Notes under the pieces: model-generated
Databases searched by the model: none
Seen by the model: only the letters and a program-made list of their open reading frames with translations
Told to the model about the DNA's origin: nothing
Shown: one piece after another, positions 1 through 14,500 of the stretch
How positions within the stretch are numbered: the stretch's first letter is position 1
How the letters are laid out: every line of letters begins with the position of its first letter
Position numbers and translations under genes: made by a program
DNA from: Distichodus sexfasciatus
Taxonomy: Eukaryota > Chordata > Actinopteri > Characiformes > Distichodontidae
NCBI GenBank assembly: GCA_032718565.1
Contig: JAVGVS010000003.1
Location: 2,000,178 to 2,064,177 of the forward strand
DNA: 64,000 nucleotides
Direction: 5' to 3'

Positions 1-744
1 TACATCTAAGCCAGCCATCTCTATCTCCAGATGCCCTTAAACACACACACCCTCGCTGGACCAGCTTAGCTTTTGCCATACGACACAATTCCTGGAACAA
101 ATTAGAGCATGTGCTTAGAGTCGTAGAGAGCGATGCTGAAAATCCTCAAGCCTGTGGCTTGTGATTGCTTCCTGCCAACGCAGCTCGCACCACTGATGGC
201 ACTTTGGCACACTGAGAGAATTGGCCCTCACTAGGTCACTGTGTTGGCCAAAGACTTTTGGCTCTTTTCCCGGAGGCTGATTCCTGGACTGGCTGGAGAG
301 CTGCTTAGAATGATCCTGGGGCAAATGAAAGAACATAGTCTGAGGTGTTTTATGGCCTGAAGAGTTCTAACCTGATTTAAAAGCCGTGTTGTGAATTCTC
401 CTACCAGGTTCCTCCATTATGAAACTTCAGAGAGCTAAGTTTTCTGTCTGCAGTGCATTTGACTACATTTGGAGTTCCTACACTCCTTACAAGAGGGAAG
501 ATTTTCCCAAAGCAGGTGCTACATGTGGATAATGAACAACACAATTTCACGGTACAAAACTTAATCCCAACGTAAGATGTAAGATTTAAAAAATGCCTAA
601 TAATCTAACTTTTATTTGGTTATTTGGGTTCTTTTGAAGGAAATTGATTTTTGTTTCAGATCATATTTTTTTCAGCGAAGTGACAATACATCACTTTGCT
701 GCATTGACCCTTTCTTCTTTCCATCTGGAGTGCAGGAGATCTGT

Positions 745-1010
745 TCTAAGGGCTGGGTGATATGATCTTAAATTAGTATCTCTATTAATTGAACTTTTTA
801 TCTCAGTTACAACTAATGAAGGTTTTTTGCCCTCATTCTTCACAGACAAGGTTTGCACTGTAAATATGTGCAACAGTTTTTCTAATGAAAGGGTGTCTAT
901 CTTTGTAATTCTCAAGTATTTGAAGGAAAAACAGACGTAGTTGCAGACTGAACGGGTTTTTAAAGGGATACATGAACACACTGTGGAAAGTATTAACAGA
1001 ATTCTAAAAA
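745..1010. mobile_element. hAT-like MITE remnant (GGGCTGGGTGATATGA)
   Basis: Left end AAGGGCTGGGTGATATGATC matches the 28530 and 44682 families. The inside resembles them only loosely and the right end is lost. Confidence 0.5.
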
Positions 1011-1725
1011 TGGATTGAGAAAATTTCATGAATAATCAAAATAATTGACATGCTCAAGATTAGAGGTTTTGATTGTCAGTTTTGACTCATTTTCATTGAA
1101 TTCCCAGCCCCAGTTTTAAGCATTTATTTAAATGTAAAAATTGATGACCCTGTGACTATCAATGATCAGTGCATCTCTTGAAGTAGCCCTGGGCGTTTTA
1201 ACCGACTGCTCTAGTTCAAGCCAGAGCATTTGGTCAGTAATGCCACTCTCCATCTGTCCCAGCACAGGTACTCTTAAGCCGTTCCTTCTCATCCCTATTA
1301 ACTCCCAATTTATCTGCTGACAGACTCTTTTAGTGCAGATGTCCAGTCTGTGAGTCTCTCACCTCAGAGAGCTCAGCACACGTATGGCCCTCTGGCATGT
1401 CCATCAAACAGCCCAGAAGCCTGATTAACGCTTGTAACATTGGTTGTTTTATGCTTATTCTCTTAAAGTTCATAACATTCTTTTTGAAGAGTAAAGGTCA
1501 ACATTAGAATGTCATTGGCTGCTAGATGAATTTGGGGAAAATGTGTATTTACTGCCTTGATTCTAGAGGACTGTGCAGGGCTAGATTGTTTTTCCAAGAT
1601 TTTGTGTTCATGGTACAGCTCTTCTTATATGCAGTCATAGTAGAGTATGTTAGCTCATTTATCTATTAAACAGCCTTGTCCCAATTAGAGATGCAACAGA
1701 TGAGTAAGTGATTTTGTGATTGTGA

Positions 1726-1912
1726 ACGGAGCATAGCACGTCTGCATTTCACCCCTCCATGAAGGAGAAGCGTGCAGCTTTTTTTACAGTGCTTAGGGAG
1801 CAGTGCTTGGGGATGGTACCTTGCTCATGAGTACCTCAGTGGTACCTTTACTGGTCCGGGATTCGAACCAGCGACCTTCCAGTCACGGAGCCAACTCACT
1901 AACCGATCCACA
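1726..1912 (-). mobile_element. tRNA-derived SINE family A (reverse)
   Basis: TGCTTGGGGATGGTACCTTG, CTCATGAGTACCTCAGTGG and GGGATTCGAACC (B box reversed) define the family. One of nine copies in the window. Confidence 0.8.
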
Positions 1913-2019
1913 ATGAAAACATTAGGGATCGACATCATTCATATTTGTAACTTCGCCACGCAAGCACAGATGTGTCAGGTGGTATTGTTTTAGTCACAAC
2001 TTTTATTCTGTGTTATAGC

Positions 2020-2145
2020 TCAGGAATAAACATTTAAAATAAAAGATTTGATGTGAAGGAGCATGATTGTGTTAAATCAGCATATGATATTGTCCCTCAT
2101 CAATTGCTGGCCCCTGAATTGAATCAAATTGAAACAAAATATTTT
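2020..2145. mobile_element. Fragment of the TAGGGGTGTAAC hAT-like family
   Basis: Shares the blocks GTGTTAAATCAGCATATGA and CCCTGAATTGAATCAAATTG with the elements at 16890 and 53979; both ends are missing. Confidence 0.6.
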
Positions 2146-3890
2146 TTACCAGCCTTAATGCACTTTATTAGTGTCATTGTACAGTAGAGTGTAGAAGTGG
2201 AAAGTTGGTACATTAAATATTCATTTGGAGATCAGTGTGTGCTGGTTATTTATATTTTTGGTTAGTTATTGTACTTGACAACTGGATAAGCTTACAAAAT
2301 GGGTTACATATCAATTAGGAGTCAACAGTAAGGGGACTCATAAATGCATTTTTATGTTCTATCTGAATACATCAAATCGTGCACTGGTTAAGGGATAAGA
2401 AAAGCTGAGACCTGACAAAGTGAATTAGTAGATGTTTTACAGCTCTTTCTTAGGGTGTAAGACCTTGCTTTAGACAGAAATAATGCTGCCTGTCTTACAT
2501 GAAAATAAATAATTAGAAAAGTGCTTGAGCTGCACTCAATTTTATAATTGTTTTTTTCTAATTGGCAGTGAACATGGAAATACAACTCTGGATTAAACAG
2601 CCGAAACTGATTCAACTAAAAAAACATTGGAGTGGTACAGCCCTAGTATAGTGCTTATTTTCCTCTGGATATAGTGGCTCTGGTTACGTAGGACGTGTGA
2701 GGGAGTGTGTTAATGCCTCGGCTCAGGTAGAGAGTTTGAAGAGTGGAAGGGAAGCCAGGGTTCAGATAATGCCAACACAAGCCTCATTTCCTCAAAGCTA
2801 TTCCAGTAACTCAGATCGGGCTGATAAGAGATCATTTCACTCCGTAAACCACTGAGGAAAACGAATCATTAGCAAAATTATGTACTTTTAAAATTGCTAT
2901 TGTGAATCCACTTATACCGTATTTTACTTTCTTGCTGTTTGTAGCTTTATTAAGCTGTGGTTATTAACCATTGTGATTATTAATCATTGTTTTTGTGCAC
3001 CAGCAAAGCACTATTGGCAGCATTGCGTTTTTATCTTTCACATTTAAGGGTGTGGCAGGGTGCGTTGGTGCAGTGAAAAGCTACCAGCTGAGTTTTTAGA
3101 GTGTGTGAAAGGAAGGCAGCACACCAGTTGGTGTAGGAAGACATGCCTGAACATGGCTGTGTGGAATTCAGTTTCTGCTTGAGACCAGCATGAAACTCTC
3201 CCACACACATTAAGTTAAGAGTTCATAGGAACAGTTCAGGATTGTATTGTTTGTGCTAAATGCTGTAATTATATTGCATTATTTAGAATCTACATTAAAG
3301 AAGACATATGCTAGGAAGGTGTTGTAATGTCATCATTGGTACGTTTTGTAACTGTAGTATTGTAACTAACTTAGTAACTAGTAGTAATGAAGCACATACA
3401 TTTAATGTAAAAGATTCTATCATTTTTAATATATTAGTCACTTTTGCAGCACGTCTGCAATGCTTTTGTAACATTGTGATATGAACTGGCGTTGTGACTA
3501 TATCACGACCAGACATGAATTTCTATATTTATAACTACGTGTTATTCCAAACATCTCCAACCACGGATATGGAGCTTGTGAATGTTTTCTCTGGTTGTTT
3601 TTCATTAACTGCCCCTCTCAAGCCTTCTACACATTTTTGAGGACATGTTTATGTGTTAGAACATCTGTTTCACAAAATCCATTTATGCTGGATCGGTCTT
3701 GATTGGTGGACCTCTTAAACCTACCGCCTAAAAAGTGAACAACCTGCTGAAGCCCGCTTGATAGTATGCGAGATTGTTCAACAGCATACATAATGATTGC
3801 CTGGGTACTTGCAATAGTGGTACTGAATAAAAAGCTTTGTTGCTTTGTATACAAAGACATAGCGTTAGGCTGGGCATCACCAGAATCTAA

Positions 3891-4331
3891 TGTGACCCTC
3901 CACGGAAAAACCAGTCGCTTGTCGCAATGGAGCGGTTCCAGCGGAATGTTAAAAGTTTCTGTTTTGACCGCTCTACTTCAATATTTATGGTAAATCCACT
4001 GGGCTGAATTAGTGAAGATAGTTCTGGCGGAATCCATCTCCGCCTTTGAGTTCAGTTAACCTAACGCAGGTAGGCTATCTTGTGTGGCTAAAGAATGCAG
4101 CGAGGCAACAGAATGCAGAACATACGTCGATAGTCAACTTCAGCGCAGATTTTCTCCTCGCTTTCACTTATGCGGATAGAAACCCGACTCCTTTGAATGT
4201 TGATATCTCAGTCATATGTCGTCCAATTCATTTGATATAGGTATCGTTTTGAAGGTTGATTTCTGCCCTTTCACGAAACATAATTTTGGTAGTACCCGCG
4301 CAAGTTTACTGGTTTTGCCGTGGAGGGTCAC
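3891..4331 (-). mobile_element. Inverted-repeat element family X, internally deleted copy
   Basis: Starts TGTGACCCTCCACGG and ends CCGTGGAGGGTCAC. The inside is the reverse complement of parts of the 650-bp copies at 36050 and 38868 (shared GATATCTCAGTCATATG and GACCGCTCTACTTC segments), with about 200 bp missing. It has no coding capacity. Confidence 0.85.
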
Positions 4332-4537
4332 TAAAAGATGCATCTTGCCCGGCGACAGTTAGGATCAGTTGTTTTAAAATTCAGTTTTAAGCAAAGATGG
4401 CACATCCGAAATGTGGATCAGATATTAGTCCGATAGCGACTCAGAAAGTCATGGCATTGGGTCGATCTATGGAACTGATTCGTAAATGCGCAGCACGCAC
4501 AATTTATTATGCATCAGAAGTGGCACTGCGGTAAAAG

Positions 4538-4682
4538 CTGGTTTATTCATTCATTATCTGAACCGCGAATCCCACTGGGGTCGCAGTGTGACCGGCTCAT
4601 CCGAGAACAACCCTGGGCAGGCGCCTACACTTTCGCCTACACAATCTCACACATTCAGACCTTACGAGGGCCAACACACTAC
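4538..4682 (-). mobile_element. SINE family B 3' fragment (reverse)
   Basis: TTCATTCATTATCTGAACCG and GAGGGCCAACACA match the reverse complement of the 3' part of the SINE at 27113. Confidence 0.75.
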
Positions 4683-5844
4683 AACCTCAAAAGCAAATCA
4701 CGTGATTATATTATTTAATTAATTAAATAATTTAATTAATTTAATTTCCTTAATAACACCAGCTCTCAATCGCAATCTCTGTGTTCCTGATGGTTTTAGC
4801 GCAGCAGGATTAGGGACTGTCACAAAAGTTTAAATGAATAATTTTTGAGATGTTTTAATAATAAATAATTTAGTATATATATAATTATTATGCATTGTTT
4901 TAGTTAAGAAAACAGTATTTAAGTGTTTCTTTAAGCATAACAGAATAATCTGTCATGTATTCAGACATTTCTAAAACATCCAAGATATCCAAATTTACAA
5001 TATCGGTGTCATATCAAACATAAAAAGAGTGGTACCATGCCATGTTTAATAGAAAGCTATAAAGGTTTTTGGATATTTTTGCAACACAGTCCAGTCTCCT
5101 ATAGCTGTGCTAATGGTATAATTCCATCTGGCTTTCAATAGTGCTTGTTTGAGGCAAAGCTAGTGAATAAGCCTTTTAATCCACTTTAACGCGAAATGGC
5201 TAATTAGTGTACCTTTTCAGCGTGCAAACATATATTAAATGTTCTGGAGTTCCTTCACTTGCTTTCTCAGTAGCCCTGCTGGAGTGAGGTGTTTGTGTTA
5301 CTAGTCTTGGCAAAGGCAATAGGGAAGCAGTTAAGGGGCAATAGCTGCCCAGTTTGGCACATTCCTCAGAAATAAGTTGGTATATTAAATTGTGTGGAAG
5401 CGATTAATGGAGTTGGTCATATGTTCGTTTCGTGAAAATGAGCTTTCAGTAGCAAAGCTCTATTCAAACGATCATCTGACCTGGGCCAAGCTTGACCTTT
5501 TACAGGTGGACTCTCCTTTTTAGGGGAATGAAAGTGACACCACACTCCAATATACTTTGCACTATTTTGCACTAAAGTGCCTCATTAGCTGCCTTTCAAT
5601 AAGGGCTGGCAAGTGCACGCCTTTTGGTGAGAGGGCCTTTTTACGTTGGCGCATAGAGCGGGGCTGAAAGTTCCGGAGCGTTTATGTACTCTGTGTAGAG
5701 CGACGCAATATAGGAAAACTGCAGTAGTTTTTCCTGTGATAATGAAGAAATATTGTCCATGTGACTGAAATTGCAGTATTGTGGGAAAAAAAATCACTTT
5801 TAAATCTGAATGTACTATAAACACATCACGCCAAAGTACAGCAC

Positions 5845-6053
5845 ACAGTGCGCCACGCCATCTAAATGTGACCTCTGGTAGTTGACCCATCCGGTGAAGG
5901 AGTGGTAGGCAGCTTGGCAGTGCCAGGAGAGCAGGTCTTTGGGGACAGTACTCTTTTGCTCTGCGAGTACCTCAGTGGTAATTTTAGCAGTCTGGGACAT
6001 GAACCGGCAACGTTCCGATCCCAGCGTCAACTCTCTAAACATTACGCTATCAG
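5845..6053 (-). mobile_element. tRNA-derived SINE family A (reverse)
   Basis: Decayed copy: GTGACCTCTGGTAGTTGACC, GCGAGTACCTCAGTGG, GGACATGAACCGGC. Confidence 0.72.
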
Positions 6054-6603
6054 TTAATTTCGTAGGGTAGTGGAAAAAACTTCAACTCAAACTTTTTCTT
6101 AAACTTCACAACTGATTTTAATGCAACAAACATAAAATCAGCAAATGCTGCTTATGAAATGATTGGATGGGAAGCTTAGGTTTATTACACTTGTTGAACC
6201 ACGGCACCATTATATTCCTATATTAGTCAGTCCAGGATAAGGTTAGTGGCCTTGAGTCAATTCCCTTATCTGACAGATTTCTCCCAGAAGTTTTGTGTAA
6301 AGGAACAAAAATGTTGTAACATGACGTTTTTGATTTAATTTGCCTGTACCATATCTCTGTCAAGACATTGTCTTCCTAGAAGTTCATTGTTTCAGAACTG
6401 CTATGGTGAGAACTTAAGACTGAGCTTGTTATCTAACAAATAAACCCAATCTATTATTATGGATCAGCGTTCAAGTTGCGATATCTCAGTTTAGCCATTA
6501 TTTTTCCTGATTTGTGCAAAAATTAAAAGTTTGTATTAATTCCATAGTAAACAGTTTGGTCTAGCTAATTTCCTGTTTATTCTGTTTTTTCAAAAACTTT
6601 ATT

Positions 6604-6643
6604 AATTTTTTATTTTATTTATTTATTTATTTATTTATTTTTT
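6604..6643 (+). repeat. TTTA microsatellite
   Basis: TTTATTTATTTATTTATTTA run. Confidence 0.85.
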
Positions 6644-7348
6644 ATGTAATTAGAAAGCAGCTGACCAGTCAGCACTCATTACTACTTGGGCTGGGCAATG
6701 TCATTTAAAAAAATTTCGCTATGGGTCTTTTCAAATTGGTCCATTTTAAACGCCTTAAAAATATATTTTGCATTGCAAACAGATGTCACATATAATTTTT
6801 CTCAGAAATGCACCAACTGCCTCCAAAACCCCATGCACCGTGATGTTTAGGAGTATTATAGCAATTATCCGCTATTTTATAGCAGCAAACCCCAGAACTT
6901 TTCACAAGCAAACTACAAAAAAATTCATACGAAAAAAAATCTCTACTCTTTGTTGTAGCCTCGAACACTTTGCACGCCTATCCTTTCACAGATCTCTGTT
7001 TGGTAAAACAGGAGGGCCGCTGTGGTGTGGTGTGTGTCAGAGCAGGTTTTGGCCAGGTGTGTGTGTGAGAGACAGAAAGACAGATTCTCCCCTCGGCTCA
7101 CCTGGGCTGCAGTGAGCTATTCAGAAAGTCCACACACATTTCCCACTGACAGCCGTCAGCCTCAAGCATCTCACCACAAAGCCATTTACCTCTCATAACC
7201 CCCCCAAACACACACACACGCACACACACAGCTTGGGGGCAAACACTGCGAGGTTGGTTTAGTTTCAAAAGACTTTTAAAAGTCTTGAGACAGTCTTATA
7301 ACATTGTTCAGACATCACCCCAGATTGTTACGCCTCTTTCAACATCAT

Positions 7349-7443
7349 TCCCCCTCTCTCTCTCTCTTCTGCCTCTCTCTCTCTCTCTCTACCTCTGTCT
7401 CCTGCCCCCCCACCTCTTTCTGGTTGCTCTCCCTCCCTCTCCA
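7349..7443 (+). repeat. CT-rich low-complexity tract
   Basis: CTCTCTCT runs with CCTCC blocks. Confidence 0.85.
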
Positions 7444-7976
7444 CACATACACTATTGCTGGGGGGCTTCATTCAGCCATATTTATGTGTGATTTTTACAT
7501 TTTCCACATAAAGTCTGAATGAAAAGAACAGAATTTTGAAAAAGAAAGGGAGCAGATCAGTCACATACACATTCACATGACTGGAGACGATTGAAGATTC
7601 TTTATACTGAAAGTGAAAACCTAGAAAAATAAAAGGTGATGGAACTCTGTTGGCGTGAGCGTTGAGAAGTAAAAGAAGTGGAGGCAAAACTCGGCCTGCG
7701 GAGGGTAGCGCTGAGACTATGTCATTCGCAAATCAAATATACGTGGCAGACAAAGCATACGCAAGTCCTTTTCATTCCACTGGAAGTTCACCAGAGCGCA
7801 ACTCCTGTCTGGAATGCATGTAAATATACAGTATTACGCAGATGTCTTGAGCCACCCCTCATTTCTTCATCTTTTGCTTCTTAAGATCCAGACATCCTTG
7901 TGTTGTTTTAATGTGGTGTTGAGGTATAATATTTACCTGTATGTTTGCACATCTTGCCAAAAATTACTGTATCTAC

Positions 7977-8371
7977 TAGAGGTCGACCAATATTGTTTTT
8001 TAGGGCCGATATCGATACTGATTATTGCTAGTTAACAAGGACGATAACCAATATGCAAAAAAAGAAAATCTTTTGAACTTTGTGAACACCAAGCTCAGCT
8101 GAAACTCTCCTCTCTCCTTCTCGTAGTTTCACGCTGCGCTCATGTGTGAGTGTGGTGCGAGTGACAACAAGGTTTCAGCATTGATTGCCTACTACTTGTG
8201 TGATGTATAGCCAATCAGAGACTGTTGTGGGCGAGTAGAAGAGAAAACGTCACAGAGAGAAGAGACGGCAGTGGAGCCACAGTAGCGCACCTTGTAATTA
8301 CTTGGTATCGGTGATGGTCAAAGTTAAACACTGATACCAATAATCTGCAAAATGCCTAATATCGGCCCATA
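7977..8371. mobile_element. hAT-like MITE with perfect 8-bp TSD
   Basis: Begins TAGAGGTCGACCAATAT; the right end carries TAATATCGGCCCATA. Flanked by GTATCTAC on both sides (7969-7976 and 8372-8379). Ends 113 bp before the first visible farp2 exon. Confidence 0.88.
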
Positions 8372-8484
8372 GTATCTACCGTCTCGTTTTTCTACCAGCA
8401 TATACATATTTGTTATGGAGAAGCTCTGGCCAAGACATGTAGCCATCCTAATCTGACACCACCTTTCCCTCTCTCTCTCTCTAG

Positions 8485-8589
8485 CCAAAGTCAGATGGAC
8501 AGACTCTCCTCTCTGCAGTGTTCCGCAGGATCAATCTAATTGAGAGTGATTACTTTGGCCTGGAGTTCCAGAACCTGCAGATGAACTGG
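8485..8589 (+). CDS. farp2: farp2 exon (FERM F1)
   Basis: 35 codons, from PKSDGQTLLSAVF to FQNLQMNW, phase 0 at both ends. Acceptor is a CT-repeat tract ending in TAG; donor is TGG|gtaagc. Corresponds to the F1 ubiquitin-like segment PKxDGQxLLxxV of FARP proteins. Confidence 0.92.
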
Positions 8590-11500
8590 GTAAGCTGGCG
8601 CGCCACTAACAACATCTCAGTGTCCGCAAAACCCACACAGTTTTGATGTTTTTGTGTTTTTCTGCCTTCCTGACTTTCTTTCCGCATAATAGAAAAGCCA
8701 AACCTGATGTTTCTTAAACTAAATCTAAAACTGGACAGCGAGTCAAGGCACAGTATTCTCCATATTGGAAGAGGGAAGCAGGCAGGTGGAAATGGCTTAC
8801 AATCTCTAGTTCAAAGAAAACTGAAGAGGCCAAAAATAGGTTTCAGGCGCTCTGGAGGGTTTATGTGATCCAGGGAGGTTTGAAGGTGAAATGTGGTGTG
8901 TTTATGAGAAACTGAACCACCAATATATACTTAATATGAAACCAAATCACTGGGCATTGTAGGGATTTATGAGCAGAAGAATTTGGTGGTTTCATGAAAG
9001 TGAAAGTGCATGTAAAATAGAATGAAAAAGTTGGGTATGTAGAACATTCAATTAAACTTTTAAATTTGGATTACACTCAATGTTCAGATGTTTGTCTTAA
9101 ATGCTTTCGGACATCTGTAGAGAATAGATTTAATATTGAGGCCATTAACATGTATGATGGATTCATTTGAAATGCCAAAAAGGCTGATTTACTGAGTTAT
9201 TGAACCAATTTGCATTGAAACTATTTGAATGTATTAATAAATCGCTAAAATGCTGTAGAATTTGATGTTTGCATACTGCTGATGGCACATGCTCTCTTTA
9301 AATATTATATATAATAAATATTTAAATATTATATATAATAAAAATGTTTCCAATCCTAACTGGATATAGCATGAAACCTCATTCCTAAAAACATACACAA
9401 TTTACTTTACTGCACTATTCTGTTAAATAGAAGAGGATTTTTGTTCAGTTGCACTCTGACCCTTTCTGATCTGATAGCATTGATATTGCAGATTTCTGTA
9501 AAACTACATTTGCACTGTGCAGATCCCTATTGATTTAGCGATTTTTCTGCCAAATCCCAGTCAGGCAACAGCTTTTTAACCATTTTGTGAGTAACGTTCC
9601 TGCAATCTGAGGTCAGAGTGTAATTAGATCAGGATGTAATCATGTCACCATATAGTAGTATAATTTTGGAATGGCCAAAAAGGAAGATGACTTAAAAAAG
9701 CTCTTCCATAATTAAGGATTTCCTGATTTAAGGAAGCGTACAGAGGGGTACTCCCACTTAATACTCACAAGTCTTATTTTGCTTTTATTTTTTGGTCAAT
9801 TAGCGTTTGATGCTATATTTTAATTTGTTACGCCTCCCCTTTAACTGTCTGGGTTGGTGTTTCATATTATAGATGAAACATTAAACAGGTACTCCAAGTG
9901 TGGTTTAATGAGGTCAGTAGTGGCTGTAGGGTCGTGTGTGTGCGTGTGCGTGCGTACGCGTGTGTGTGTAGGGGTTTTGGAGGGCTAAAGTAAGATCCGG
10001 TGTCCAGAGCAGAGCTGTGTGGAGGGAAGGTGTGGTGATGAAAGGTGCATTCCTGCCACAATTTGTCCCAGATGTGCGTAGATGAGGAGGGTTATCCTCT
10101 AGGTCAGGCAGAGATTCATTCTCTCTCTCTTTCTTTTTCACACACGTACACACCTGACTTCAGTAACCACAAGGAGTTGATTTATTTTAGTATAATATCA
10201 AATGTATGTAATAGAGGTTGAGTGAAATTGTTTTTTCAGGACCGATATCGATACTGATTATTGCTAGTTAACCAATATTTAGAACCAATATGCAAAAAAA
10301 AAAAAATCTATATTAACATAAATATTTATTTAACTTTATTGTTTATGAATAATTAAACTGTTTACATTATTTTAGTTTTAGTTTTAGTTAATATTAAACA
10401 TTTTAGTAACTTTATAAAATAGTTGAGAGCAAATGGCACAGTGAGAAGAGACAGCAGTGGAGCCACAGAAGCGCACCTTTAATATCAGTGATGGTCAAAA
10501 TTAAACGCAGATACCGATAATTGGCGAAATACCTAATATCGGCACATGACAATCGGCCTGGCCAATAATCGGTTGACCCTTAGTATGTAATATATTTTAC
10601 GGTCAAGAAGACAAGAAGGAGAATGAGCCTCACCACTGAGATGTGTTCATGAGATGGAACAGAATCTACAAACTGTGATGAGCAGTATTCCCTGGATTTT
10701 CTTCAATCCTACAGTTATTTAATGTTATATGATTTAATCTTAAGAACAAAAAAGTAAGAAAATATTGGTGAATGAGACCCAATATCTCCACATCACAAAG
10801 GTCTTGTTTACCTTCCATTTTAAAAAGATTTTTTGGTCCTCAATGTACGAACACCAGTTGGATTAGAAAATTCATGCAACCATTCTTTCAGGACAAATCA
10901 TGCTAATATCAGAAGAAGCTATTTTGACTACTTAAAGTGTATCAGCATAGCCACTGACCTGTTCCAACTACAATGGATGCTCATATGAGTTGGTCAGTGT
11001 AACAGTTTTAATGGGGTTTTGAAAGCATGTGTTGGTGGTCTTGGAGGAGAAGAATGCTAATGGTAATTTTGTTGATGTGTTTTAGGTTTGGCTGGAACCC
11101 ACCAAGCTCATCATAAAACAAGCCCGACGTAAGTTCACACACAGACCTATGTGTTATTTTTTGTGGATCTGTGGGTGTTTTATAAGCGAGTAATGTTGAG
11201 GTTTTTTTCTAGGACCTATGAACACACTCTTTCGGTTGTCTGTGAAGTTTTTTCCTCCTGATCCTGGTCAGCTTCAGGAGGAATTTACCAGGTATGTACG
11301 GTAACTGCTGCAAGACTGCATCAACACACCACATTATCAAACTCCCTTAATTGTTAAACATTTTCCCTTTATTTTTATGCAGTTGACAGTAAAATGTTTT
11401 TACACCGCTTTATTCATTTAAAACAGTTTTGTGCCAAGCTCTAATGTACAAATGCATTTTTTGCGGCGCTCTAGTGACTTGTGGTCAAACTCAGCTTTTT

Positions 11501-14500
11501 ACACCATACAATGTCTGTAAAATGCAGCGCTTTTTTTCCTCCCCCTTTTTTTACGGCATTCTAGTAAGGTGCCTTTGAGGTGATTTGTGGCACCTTTGGC
11601 GTTCCGTGCCCATGTAGGCAGAGTTGAGCACACAAACACACACACAAGTTTGTGCTGGCGAAAGTTTCACTGTGCGCTCAGAATTAAGGCACAAATATAA
11701 CGCTGTAGTATTCTCGGTGCCTACATCTACCCGGCGCAGTAGTGACTACTGCAGACCCTTGCCCAAACCATGAACCAATATTGCCGTAAACAGTGTATTT
11801 TGTGAAACCACAAAATAAGCGATAGAGTATAATATGAAACGATAGACGGTTTAATTACATCAACCGATATATTTCAGCCCTAATGTCTGTTACAATTCCT
11901 TATCCATAATCAGTCTGCCTCAACATGGCAAATGTTAAAATTTCTGAAACATTCTAGCTTGCAGTTATTCACTTTCTCCTGGTCTTGCACATTCTCTCAG
12001 TTTGTCATATTCACCTGCTTGTTTATACTGTGTGTAATTGACCGGTTGAAATGCGAGTCCCGGTGTTTTAAAACACCCCTATGGAAGTTGGATATGGATA
12101 GTGTTGCTCAGAGTATTTATTTTCGTCTCTGCCAGCGTGTGGGTGTGGTGTAACTGTGTGGTTTCTATCATAGGTACCTGTTCTCTCTGCAAATAAAGAG
12201 AGATCTGATGGAAGGCAGACTGAACTGCACAGAAAACACAGCTGCCTTGCTGGCATCTCACCTGGTGCAATGTAGGTATTCATACATGTACAGGACTACA
12301 GTATATCATAATGACCTCTGGCTTTGAAAGGCAGATGAAAATGCCACACAAAAAGCAAGTTAAAGCTAACTGGTCCTCTTTGTCTCATTGTTGTTGACTC
12401 AGTCATTGTTAGCTGTCTTAGTGGCTTTAGTGGATCGCCTCATTAAAAGCTGTTCATGCTTCAACTTTACTCAGCTGTAACCAGCTAAACTTTTATGTTC
12501 TAACTCTCACTGATGATCCTGTTGCATTCAAGCTTTTCTTTTGCAAATGAATGGATACATTTTATGTATATATACATTTTATGAGTCCGAAAAGGAACTT
12601 TTAGCTTTGCGCATAATTTTGGCAAGTGTTGACCGATTTTCAAAATTCATTCACCGTTGCATTCAACAGTTTAAATGCAAAAGTTACAATTGCAGCTCAA
12701 GATTTGACTTATAAATTGCCCACCATACCTTTAGCGACAGTTAGGTATAATCAGAATTGTCACAAACATTTCTGTATTAATGATACATGAAAAAATGTAA
12801 CAGTGAGTAATACAATTTCAATCTGTGGCCAAATTCAACATGACTTAAGTTCTTTACAATTACACGTTACAAAGAAATGTTCAAAATGAACCTTTTGTCA
12901 CTCCGACACAATCACAAAATCACAAACGCCACCAGTCATCAGTGACACTTTGCTCTAGACTGTTGATTAAATTCCACATCAGACAGCAGCTACAGGTCTA
13001 AACTTTAAGGCAGATGTAATTGTGAATGCAGCAGAAGGATTCAAAACATTAGTCAACATTTGTCTGAGTAATGTGCAAGGGCAAAAGGGGTCACTTTTTG
13101 TCTTGTGGTGTATGTTGTCAAGGTTTTGCTTGAGTGGCTGTACCACTTTTGTCATCTGAGGAAGCCAGCGTTCCTGAGGTGAAAATAAATTTACAGCTGT
13201 GGACGCAAGGAATGTGTACGTTGTAGTGCCTGGATGGAATGTACAGTGAAAAACAGTATTAAAACATTCCCTGATAAACCTGATGCAGATACTTGCCGTG
13301 TTTTCGTTTACTAGTCTTTCACATAATAGAATAAAATGTATATGATATAGTAAGTGCTTTTATCTACCTTTCCTTGTGAACTACTGGTCTGCTCATCTTT
13401 AACTTGCATTTATTGGATGCTCTTATTAGTCACCAAGAAACAGAATTAATTATGTACATAAAAAGGTGCGTTGGACTGCTTTATAAATGTAGTCATTTTT
13501 GGCTAATCTCTGTCTTATTGTAGAATTTTGAAAACTGACCTTTGCTGAGGCAAGTAAGGCATAATATTTTTAGACATTGGTCTCAGTTCCTTTGAGACCA
13601 CTTGAATGAGTTGGAGAAATTTGGGGAAAAGTTCTGTGTAAAGTGTTTCAAGTTTTTCTCCGTTTGTATAGAGTGATTTTGTAACCCTTTCTATAGATGA
13701 TGGACCTACTTTTTAATAATGTATCATTATATGCAGCTTTTTAAGGATTTTTTTTAGCCTACTTCATATTGCCAGACCGGTTTTATTTAATTGTTTTCAG
13801 CGGATTTGGCAGTATTCTTGTCTGGGTGTGTCGGGCAAATTATCCCTATTTATTAATTAAATTAGGATAATTATGACTTGGTAAAGAGGGGCTCAGGTAA
13901 GGTGGGAAAGCTGTTTCCCTCAGTAAATGAAACCATTTTTAAACTGCATTTGTGTTACATTAATCTAATATTTAAATAAGTTTGATTATTTGAAACATTT
14001 AAGTGTGACAAACCAGGAAGGAGGGGACAAACACTTGTACTGTACACAGCACAAATTTTTGCAGAGCAGTTGGTCCTTAAAAGCCAGTTTTAATCCTGAA
14101 AACGACAAGACTGAACCATCTTTCTACATGCCAGTTCTTTAATCAGGCCATAAATGTGTGGATCTTTCTTGTGCTTTCTGACGCAGGATTTTATAGTCCT
14201 CTCCTTTGCCTTTCATCCAACACATCTTTAACTTACAGCCGCTCAGCAAACAGAATCCTGGCAAAATATTCCAGAGCTACTGGTTTCGCAAGAAAATATT
14301 TCAGCCCATACGCATGTGTTTTCTAAGGAAAGAAGGACCCAAAATAAACCGTTATCCTGAACTCTTTCGTTCCTCTCCCTCACACATGCTAAATATGGAT
14401 GTCAGATCTTTTTATGGAAACTAGAGATTAATAAGTGCCAGAGCACCGTTAAAGGAATACTCTGCCAAATGATTGAAGTGTCAACCCATGAAGTGTCTCT

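Larger units (their letters stand above)
1..8484 (+). other. Intron of farp2 (left part, upstream of first visible exon)
   Basis: No FARP-type coding exon could be found here. The first recognisable exon (8485) begins in the middle of FERM lobe F1, so the start codon and F1 beginning lie left of the window. The stretch is AT-rich and holds decayed mobile elements listed separately (SINE pieces near 1.7, 4.5 and 5.9 kb, an inverted-repeat element at 3.9 kb, hAT-like pieces near 0.75 and 2.0 kb, a complete hAT-like element at 7977). The short open frames have no codon pattern or family resemblance that I recognise. Confidence 0.7.
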